A DNA stretch of 5,122 nucleotides from Deltaproteobacteria bacterium (lineage in GTDB: Bacteria > Myxococcota_A > Polyangia > Haliangiales > Haliangiaceae): positions 1 to 5,122 of the forward strand of contig JACCQV010000701.1 of assembly GCA_013813945.1 (NCBI GenBank), in the 5' to 3' direction. A model generated the notes under the pieces. The model searched no databases. It was given only the letters and a program-made list of their open reading frames with translations, and was not told the DNA's origin. Position 1 is the first letter of the stretch. Each line of letters begins with the position of its first letter. Positions 1-5,122 of the stretch are shown one piece after another. Both the position numbers and the translations under genes were made by a program.

Positions 1-1
1 G

Positions 2-448
2 TTCGAGCGCGAGCGCGAGGTCGTGCGCAACGAGCTCCGCGAGCACGATGGCGACGATCGGCTGCGCCGCCAGATCCACGAGGAGATCTATCCGGCCGGA
101 CATCCGTACCGTCGCGTCGATTCGAGCGACACCGTCGCGACGATCACGTACGAGGACGTGTGCGCGTTCATCGTCGGACCGTACCGCCGCGGTACCGTGA
201 TCGTGGCGATCAGCGGTGCGGTCGACGTGCAGACGGTGAAAGCCGTGGTCGCGCGCCAGTTCACCCGGGTTTCCGCAGCGGACGCCGGCGTCGGCGCTGG
301 TCGTGCCGCGCGTCGAGCCGCGGCCGGGCACGGTTCGCCTGCGCGCGGCCGTCGACGAGCCGATGTTGCTCGTGACCTGGCCTCTGCCGCCGATGTCGAC
401 GGGGGAATACCGCCTGCTCGAGATCGCGTCGGGCAAGGTCGACGGTAA
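2..448 (+). CDS. M16 family zinc metallopeptidase, upstream-frame part (5' end outside window, frameshifted)
   Basis: This frame is already open at the window edge and carries the end of the first M16 catalytic domain. Seen directly: residues VVRNELRE followed by HPY within YPAGHPYRRV, then TYEDVCAFIVGPYRRGTVIVAISGAVD. This is the usual M16 order after the zinc site: the glutamate ligand in an 'NE' context, the GHPY motif, the DV..F...Y helix and the 'G.vd' strand. The Glu encoded at 32-34 is the likely third zinc ligand; the HxxEH motif should lie about 75 codons upstream, outside the window. M16 similarity stops near Val at 269-271. After that the frame becomes Ala/Arg/Gly-rich noise until TAA at 446-448, while the real protein continues in the next frame. 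The GTG at 23 is internal to the domain and is not a true start. The coding part is therefore 2 to about 271, and the remainder is a shadow created by the frameshift. Confidence 0.8.
   Translation, partial: FEREREVVRNELREHDGDDRLRRQIHEEIYPAGHPYRRVDSSDTVATITYEDVCAFIVGPYRRGTVIVAISGAVDVQTVKAVVARQFTRVSAADAGVGAGRAARRAAAGHGSPARGRRRADVARDLASAADVDGGIPPARDRVGQGRR
267..272 (+). other. Frameshift site in the M16 peptidase gene (GGGTTT run)
   Basis: Upstream of here the M16 sequence is in the frame of position 2; downstream it is in the frame of position 273. Dropping one base of the GGGTTT run, for example one T of 270-272, joins RQFTRV to PQRTPASALVVPRVEPRP without a stop. This gives a typical proline-rich hinge between M16 domains. 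The two frames overlap only from 240 to 448, so the shift must lie there, and the domain content places it at about 266-300. A sequencing or assembly indel in the short homopolymer, a real inactivating mutation, or less likely a programmed +1 shift would all look like this. The exact base is inferred. Confidence 0.7.
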
Positions 449-2210
449 CCTCGAGGGGTACGCGTTCCTCTATCGCTGGGGACATTCGGGGAGCACGGCG
501 GTGTTCGGCGGGCCCCGCGCGCCGGTGCTCGGCGTCAGCATCGTGCTCGACTCCGCCGACAAGCTCGATGAAGCGAAGGCGCGGCTCGAGGGCTCCGTTC
601 GCGACGCGCTCTACATGGTGGCGCGGCCCGGCGAGGAGCGCGATTCGCCGCGGTGGGTTCGCCAGTACGAGGGCAAGATCGAGGCGATCCTCGCGCGCTG
701 GGAAGGGCTGGCCGGACGCAACAGCCTGTACTCCGACTTTCAGCAGTACGACCCGACGAGCTCCGTGTCGACGCAGATCGACGAGCTCGTGCGGGCGACG
801 CCCGGCGCGGCGCGTGCAGTCGCCGCTCAATGGCTGTCGCCGAAACGCGCGCGCTACCTCTTGATCGAGCCGAGCGGTGCGAGCGATGTGGGTCGCGGCG
901 GCGCCTTCGACGCGCGCGTCGAACAGCATGGCGTCCCGGTCGATCGCGCCTCGGCGGACAGGCCACTTCCGGCGCCGCCGCGATCGTTGTGGCCCAAGCC
1001 GGAGCGGTACACGCTCGACAATGGACTCACGGTCGTGTTGTGGCCTCATGGCGCAACGCCGCTCGTGCGCGGCCGGCTCGTGGTCGATGCGGGCGCGCTC
1101 GACGATCCGTTCGGCGCGGAAGGTGTGTCGCAGCTGGTCGGCGCGAGCAGCGTGTTCTCGGATGCGATGGTCTTCGACGAGCGTTCGCTCGCGAACCGCG
1201 TCGACGAGCTCGTGCGCTCGGTGGCGAGCGAGCTGCGGCTGCCGGGATACGGACTCTCGGATGAGGAGCGCGACTACCTGCGGGCGCGCCTCGATGGACC
1301 GCGGGTGCGAGAGCGCGCCGCGTACGAGCTCGATGTGCTCGTGGCGCTGTACGGCGAGGGCCACCCGTACGCGCGCAACGCGATGACCATCGGCGGCGTG
1401 ACCGCCCTGTCGCACGACTCGGTGCAGGAGTGGGCGCGGCGGTACATCACTCCGCGCAACACGACGCTCGTCATCGCTGGCGCCTTCGATCCCGAGCTCG
1501 TGAAGAAGCATGTCGCATACAACGTCGAACACGTTGCCCCGGGCTCGCGCATGCGCGACATCAAGGTCGAGCCACGTACAACGCCGCAGTTCATCGCGGG
1601 CACGACGAGCAAGCCATCGGCGACCGTCGAGCTCGACGTGCACTACATCGGCGGCCGTGGGATCGATGATGAACACGCGAGCCGGCTCGTCCTCGAGGCC
1701 GTCCTCGGTGTGCAGCTCCGCGAGCTTCGCGCGAAGCGCGCGATCACGTACGGCGTCCAGGCGAGCTACGAGCCGCGCCGAACCGGTGGCATGTGGACGA
1801 TCCGCGGTCAGGTCGACGCCGCGCGCGCTGCCGAGGCGTCTGCCGCGATCATCGGGATCCTCGATCAAATGCGGCGCGATCCCGAGACGTATCGCGGCGC
1901 GTTCGTGCTCGCGCGCCAGAAGATCATCGAGTCGCTGCTCGTCCGCTCGAACAGCGCCATCGACGTCGCCGAGTCGCTCGTCGCGCTCGCGCGGTTCGGC
2001 TTGGCCGACGATTATTTCGACACGGTCGCGCGGACGGTTGCAGCGATGACGCTCGTCGAGTTCCACGCCTTTCTCGGCAAGGAGCTCGACGTGTCGACGC
2101 AGGTGTTCGGCGCGTTCGGCAACGCCGAGCCCGTCAAAGCCGCTGTCGCCGCGGCGCGCGCGGTCGAATCCGACGCTCGTCCCTCGCCGATCGTGGATCC
2201 CTTCCGATGA
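303..2210 (+). CDS. M16 family metallopeptidase, main downstream-frame part (second half catalytically degenerate)
   Basis: This frame continues the same M16 protein after the frameshift. It is open from 240 (a TGA in this frame sits at 237-239), and homology-like sequence begins about 273; 303 is only the first GTG and has no ribosome binding site. Order seen: end of the first half (about 303-900, M16 C-type domain, with TWPLPP near 380-397); a linker; a second M16 N-type domain from about 1000 (YTLDNGLTVVLW, then GHPYARNAM near 1358-1384); and a second C-type domain with LRAKRAITYGV at 1725-1757. Arg 1737 and Tyr 1749 match the R/Y pair that touches substrate in the last domain of active M16 enzymes. 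In the second N-type domain the HxxEH position reads QLVGA (1131-1145), so that half cannot bind zinc and is probably structural. Such two-half proteins usually act on unfolded peptides in the periplasm or outside the cell. The TGA at 2208-2210 overlaps the next gene's ATG. Confidence 0.88.
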   Translation: MPRVEPRPGTVRLRAAVDEPMLLVTWPLPPMSTGEYRLLEIASGKVDGNLEGYAFLYRWGHSGSTAVFGGPRAPVLGVSIVLDSADKLDEAKARLEGSVRDALYMVARPGEERDSPRWVRQYEGKIEAILARWEGLAGRNSLYSDFQQYDPTSSVSTQIDELVRATPGAARAVAAQWLSPKRARYLLIEPSGASDVGRGGAFDARVEQHGVPVDRASADRPLPAPPRSLWPKPERYTLDNGLTVVLWPHGATPLVRGRLVVDAGALDDPFGAEGVSQLVGASSVFSDAMVFDERSLANRVDELVRSVASELRLPGYGLSDEERDYLRARLDGPRVRERAAYELDVLVALYGEGHPYARNAMTIGGVTALSHDSVQEWARRYITPRNTTLVIAGAFDPELVKKHVAYNVEHVAPGSRMRDIKVEPRTTPQFIAGTTSKPSATVELDVHYIGGRGIDDEHASRLVLEAVLGVQLRELRAKRAITYGVQASYEPRRTGGMWTIRGQVDAARAAEASAAIIGILDQMRRDPETYRGAFVLARQKIIESLLVRSNSAIDVAESLVALARFGLADDYFDTVARTVAAMTLVEFHAFLGKELDVSTQVFGAFGNAEPVKAAVAAARAVESDARPSPIVDPFR

Positions 2211-3757
2211 TGCGCTGGCTGATGCCACTGCTGTTGTCGCTCGGGTGCCGCGACACGTACGTGCTGCCCATGCCCGTGGAGATCAACGCGAGGCCGCTCG
2301 CGCTGGCGGGGACGGGGTCGACGGTGCTGGTCGGCACGAGGATTGACGTCAATGGCTCTGGTTCCTTCGATCCCGACGGGGAGCTCGTGTCGCATGCGTG
2401 GAAGCTCGTCGGCGCGCCCGTCGGAAGCGCGGCGGTGCTGTCGAGCGCGACGACCAGCTCCTCCTCGTTCTCGCCCGACCTCCCTGGCACGTACATCGTC
2501 GAGCTCGTCGTGATCGACGACGCCGGCGCGATCGCATTCGATCAGGTCACGTTCGAAGCGACGGCTGTACTGGTGACCGCCAACGCCGGAGCGGACACGA
2601 CGATCGGCTGGCTCGCGCGCGGGCAAGTGACGGGGACGGTCGCCGGAAGCGACGGCTCGACTCCGACCGTCACCTGGACGATGACCGCGCGTCCGTTCTA
2701 TTCGACGGCGACGCTCGTGAATGCCGCCACACTCACCCCGAGCTTCATCGCGGATGCGCAGGGCACGTACACACTCAAGCTCACCGCGACCAGCGGTGGA
2801 GTGACGACGACCGACCTTGTGAACGTGACGGCATCCACGGTGGGGCAGAGCTTCGGTGCGCCTGACTTCGATGATCCCGTCACGGTCGTGTACTCGGCCG
2901 CGCTGGACCGGCTGATCGTGGTGCGACGCAACCCGGCGAGTGTCTCGGTGATCGACCCCGCGACCGGACTCGGGCCTTCCGTAGTGCTCCCCATTCAGTT
3001 CCCAGAGGCACGCTCCATTGCCCTGCAGCCATCCGGGTTGCGCGCGGCGATCGGCGCTCCATTCGAGGTCGCGATCGTGAACCTTCAGACCGTGAGCGTC
3101 GAGCAGGTGTTCGATGTCGTCTCGAACAACAACCGAATCGTCTTTGGCCCCGACAATCGCGTGCACTCGATGCCGGAGGACACCTCCGAGAACATCCTCA
3201 CCTTGAATGTCGGGACTGGCGCCGTCACGGAGATCGCGCCGTTCAGCAATACACCTGGCTGGGCGATGCACCCTGCAGGTGCCGCGATGTATCTCCTCGA
3301 CAGTTTCGCGTCCAGGATCGCGAGATACGACATCGCGAGCACGCCGATCGCATTGCAACGGCAGGCATCACCCGCGACGATCTACGCGCCGCTGTATGGC
3401 ACGTCCGATGGTGCCTCGCTCATCACGGGCAACGGTATCGTCCTGCACTCCTCGACGAGCGCGGGGACCGACATGACGGTCCGTGGCTCTCTCATGACGA
3501 CGAATATCGAGTCGCTGACGCACTCGTCGGTCACGCACGAGATCGCGACGGTGTCATCCACTGCGGAGCCGCGCCTGCTGAGCTGGTTCAGTGACGCGAC
3601 GTTCGCACGCCGGTTCACCGCAGCCTTCGTCGAGCCGACGACGCTGAATGGCTACTACAGCGGCTTCATCGCGTACCGGGCCGACGGCGCGCGCATGTAC
3701 ATCGTCGGACACCGCGAAGGTGCGTGGACCGTGTTCACCGTGAGTCCGCCGCCATGA
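2207..3757 (+). CDS. Predicted lipoprotein with two PKD/REJ-like domains and a beta-propeller-like C-terminus
   Basis: 516 residues from ATG 2207; ATG 2210 is an equally good start. Either overlaps the M16 stop, so translation is probably coupled; a weak GTGGA at 2193-2197 is the only Shine-Dalgarno-like stretch. The longer open frame back to 1793 is arginine-rich shadow of the M16 gene. A short signal, MMRWLMPLLLSLGC, ends in a lipobox-like SLGC (Cys14, codon 2246-2248), suggesting a lipid anchor. Domain 1 (about 30-120) has GSGSFDPDG, a Trp, and PDLPGTYIVELVV, the pattern of PKD/REJ domains. Domain 2 (about 124-210) repeats it more loosely (TVTWTM, then FIADAQGTYTLKL). Residues about 213-516 look like a YVTN/WD-type propeller: segments such as ALQPSGLRAAIG (272-283), AMHPAGAAMYLL (353-364) and AYRADGARMYIV (489-500) each precede a strand. 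No catalytic motif is visible. PKD domains are usually extracellular binding or spacer modules; the function here is unknown. Confidence 0.87.
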   Translation: MMRWLMPLLLSLGCRDTYVLPMPVEINARPLALAGTGSTVLVGTRIDVNGSGSFDPDGELVSHAWKLVGAPVGSAAVLSSATTSSSSFSPDLPGTYIVELVVIDDAGAIAFDQVTFEATAVLVTANAGADTTIGWLARGQVTGTVAGSDGSTPTVTWTMTARPFYSTATLVNAATLTPSFIADAQGTYTLKLTATSGGVTTTDLVNVTASTVGQSFGAPDFDDPVTVVYSAALDRLIVVRRNPASVSVIDPATGLGPSVVLPIQFPEARSIALQPSGLRAAIGAPFEVAIVNLQTVSVEQVFDVVSNNNRIVFGPDNRVHSMPEDTSENILTLNVGTGAVTEIAPFSNTPGWAMHPAGAAMYLLDSFASRIARYDIASTPIALQRQASPATIYAPLYGTSDGASLITGNGIVLHSSTSAGTDMTVRGSLMTTNIESLTHSSVTHEIATVSSTAEPRLLSWFSDATFARRFTAAFVEPTTLNGYYSGFIAYRADGARMYIVGHREGAWTVFTVSPPP

Positions 3758-4872
3758 AGGTGCTCGGTCTCGTCGCGCTCGTGGCGTCCGTGGGTTGCTC
3801 CGCCGGGACGGGAAACACCCATCGCGTCGCGTATCCGAACGGCTACGCGCGCTTCGAGTTCCAGCTGCGCGAGGGGCTACCGAACGGTCGCGGTCGCGTG
3901 TGGTATCCGAGCGGCGCGCTCGAGCTCGTGGGCACCTATGTCGATGGTGCCCGGCACGGCAGGTTCTGGTTCTTCACCGAGAGTGGTGCACCGGCGTACC
4001 AGGCGATCTACTTCGACAACGCCGAAGTCTGGCGCTCGACCGACCCCGATGCCGAGCCGCCAGCAAACTGGGCTGTCGAGCTCGCGCGCAGCGAAGCGGT
4101 GCCGACGGCAAGCAAGGCAGAGCGCGTCGAGTCGGAGTCTGCGAAGTCGTGGCTCGTACGCTCGCCGGTGCCGGCGCCAGCATTCGCGAGCCTCGATCGA
4201 ATCACGATCGAACGGGGCGGGGTGCAGGTCGGCGTTGGCGGTGCGGAGACGGTCGACTTCGGCTCGGTCATTCGCGTCGATGTGTTCGGACACTATCGAT
4301 TCTCGCGGTTCGGTGCGTACGCCCAGCTCTCGCAGACGCAGCTCGCTGCGCAGATGGAAACTCTCGCGGGCCGGCGCACGTTCGAGCTCGGTGGGACCGG
4401 GCGCCGCGGGCTCCTCGGCGGCAAGATCACCGGACGCGCTGGCCTGCTCGTGCCGGTGGGGAACGACGACACGAGCGGCTTCGTGGCAAGCACCGCCGGT
4501 GTCGCGCAACGTCCAGCGGATGCGGCTTCGTCGTTCGCGTCGTCCGTATCGGCACGGACGAGCGCGAGCTTCGTGACCACGGGCGAACGATCCGTGGTGC
4601 AGATCGACGCGGGCGTCGACTGGCTGCTTGGAACGGAGACGCGCGCCGTGGACGCCCTGGTGCGAGCGAACGCGGGCGTCGGTCTCGGTACGCGACGCGC
4701 GATGCTGACGATCGAGCTGAGCAATACGTTGCGGGTGGCTGAACGCACGCGGCTGCACGCCCTCGTGCTCGGTGGCACCGCGACCTTCGCGAAGGTGTGG
4801 CTCGGCGCGAACGTCTCGATCACCCATGAGGCCGCTGCATCGGTCCTGACCTCGGTGGGCTATGACCTGTAG
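3754..4872 (+). CDS. Predicted exported (lipo)protein: MORN-like repeats plus beta-strand-rich, possibly barrel, C-terminus
   Basis: 372 residues. The ATG at 3754 overlaps the previous TGA as ATGA, and a signal peptide begins exactly there (MKVLGLVALVASVGC), which fixes this start over an in-frame GTG at 3724. Cys15 (codon 3796-3798) sits in SVGC, a weak lipobox; ordinary signal peptidase cleavage just after it is also possible. Residues about 26-90 hold two to three MORN/YwqK-like units: YPNGYARFEF, then PNGRGRVWYPSGALELVGTY, then ARHGRFWFFTESG, with the repeated N/H-G-R and Y/F-x-x-G pattern. A Glu/Ala/Ser/Pro-rich linker follows (about 98-147). From about 148 to 372 the sequence alternates polar and hydrophobic residues in short Gly-separated strands (GVQVGVGG, then FGHYRFSRFGAYAQLSQTQL, later ANAGVGLGTRRAMLTIELSN), ending GYDL. 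This resembles a small outer-membrane beta-barrel, but no family is recognised and the last residue is Leu, not the usual aromatic. MORN-like repeats are generally binding modules; the role is not known. Confidence 0.84.
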   Translation: MKVLGLVALVASVGCSAGTGNTHRVAYPNGYARFEFQLREGLPNGRGRVWYPSGALELVGTYVDGARHGRFWFFTESGAPAYQAIYFDNAEVWRSTDPDAEPPANWAVELARSEAVPTASKAERVESESAKSWLVRSPVPAPAFASLDRITIERGGVQVGVGGAETVDFGSVIRVDVFGHYRFSRFGAYAQLSQTQLAAQMETLAGRRTFELGGTGRRGLLGGKITGRAGLLVPVGNDDTSGFVASTAGVAQRPADAASSFASSVSARTSASFVTTGERSVVQIDAGVDWLLGTETRAVDALVRANAGVGLGTRRAMLTIELSNTLRVAERTRLHALVLGGTATFAKVWLGANVSITHEAAASVLTSVGYDL

Positions 4873-5122
4873 AGCGCTCGTCGTCGGGCTGCTCGTCGTC
4901 TCGGCGTGCTTCGATGACGTCCCTGTCGTCGAGATGGCGACGCCGGCGTTCGTCGAGACGGTGCCGACGCTGCCGTTCGTGGCCCACGATGCCCACGCGA
5001 CCTTCCGATGGCATGTGCTCGAGTCTCCCGAGGACAGCGTCGTCTCGCGCGCAGACTCCATCAGTCCGCGTCCGATGTTCCAGTTCAATCGCCGGGGCTT
5101 GTACTTGCTCGATCGCTGGATC
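4862..5122 (+). CDS. Predicted lipoprotein with PKD-like module (3' end outside window)
   Basis: Open from ATG 4862 to the window edge, 87 residues visible. It overlaps the previous gene by 11 bases; GGTGGG at 4854-4859 is a poorly spaced ribosome-site candidate, so coupling to upstream translation is likely. The N-terminus MTCRALVVGLLVVSAC is a clear lipoprotein signal with a canonical VSAC lipobox (Cys16, codon 4907-4909). After a Val/Pro/Thr-rich stretch, residues about 46-87 resemble a PKD/REJ domain: Trp50, Pro56, Ser59, Phe73, Gly79, Tyr81. These six have the same spacing as in both PKD-like domains of the gene at 2207-3757, without a gap. It lacks the upstream GSxSxDPDG segment, so it is divergent or incomplete. 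The third-position G/C preference matches its neighbours. It is probably another cell-surface or periplasm-facing lipoprotein of the same set; the rest of the protein cannot be judged. Confidence 0.8.
   Translation, partial: MTCRALVVGLLVVSACFDDVPVVEMATPAFVETVPTLPFVAHDAHATFRWHVLESPEDSVVSRADSISPRPMFQFNRRGLYLLDRWI

Noticed and set aside
266..275. Programmed +1 ribosomal frameshift signal
   Set aside because: No slow codon or stop directly follows the run in the original frame, and no stimulatory structure is evident; an indel is simpler.
779..1216. Repeated stretch TCGACGAGCTCGTGCG near 779 and 1201
   Set aside because: Both encode DELVR with the preferred codons of this genome; likely chance rather than a functional repeat.
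1793..2206. N-terminal extension of the PKD lipoprotein frame back to 1793
   Set aside because: Arginine-rich and inside the M16 gene; the signal peptide begins only at 2207/2210.
261..2228. 655-codon open frame on the - strand, antisense to the M16 gene
   Set aside because: Arg/His/Ala-rich with no recognisable domain; it mirrors the strongly biased codons of the + strand gene, which has clear M16 motifs.
2012..3358. 448-codon open frame on the - strand
   Set aside because: Arg/Gly/His-rich composition with no domain, opposite a gene with a signal peptide and PKD domains; a GC-rich shadow.
3724..3753. Earlier GTG start for the MORN-repeat gene
   Set aside because: Would put MDRVHRESAA ahead of an intact signal peptide; ATG 3754 with the ATGA overlap fits better.
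3877..5088. 403-codon open frame on the - strand
   Set aside because: Covers two + strand genes with good starts and signal peptides; low-information Arg/Ala/Glu-rich translation.

Overview
The window is GC-rich coding DNA with no intergenic gap longer than a few bases, and every gene lies on the + strand. Strong G/C preference at third codon positions, long arginine-rich shadow frames on both strands, stacked lipoprotein genes and PKD-type domains suggest a large-genome GC-rich Gram-negative bacterium. Myxococcota (Polyangia-like) is my best guess. This rests on style and domain content only, not on a marker gene.

Layout. (1) Positions 1-2210 hold most of a double-length M16 (pitrilysin/insulinase-type) metallopeptidase whose start lies upstream of the window. 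Its reading frame is broken once, near 267-272, at a GGGTTT run: one frame covers 2-271 and the frame one base further on carries the rest to 2210. Removing one base there restores a continuous M16 protein of about 735 visible residues. (2) Positions 2207-3757 encode a predicted lipoprotein with two PKD/REJ-like domains and a C-terminal region that looks like a beta-propeller. (3) Positions 3754-4872 encode a predicted lipoprotein or exported protein with MORN-like repeats followed by a beta-strand-rich, possibly outer-membrane-barrel, region. (4) Positions 4862-5122 hold the start of a third lipoprotein, cut by the window edge, carrying one more PKD-like module with the same residue spacing as the two in gene 2.

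Each stop overlaps the next start (4, 4 and 11 bases), so the four genes are probably one translationally coupled transcript. The products look like a set of cell-envelope proteins: a periplasmic or surface peptidase plus three exported, mostly lipid-anchored proteins built from adhesion or scaffold-type domains. What they do together is unknown. I see no RNA gene, mobile element, CRISPR array, promoter or terminator in the window.
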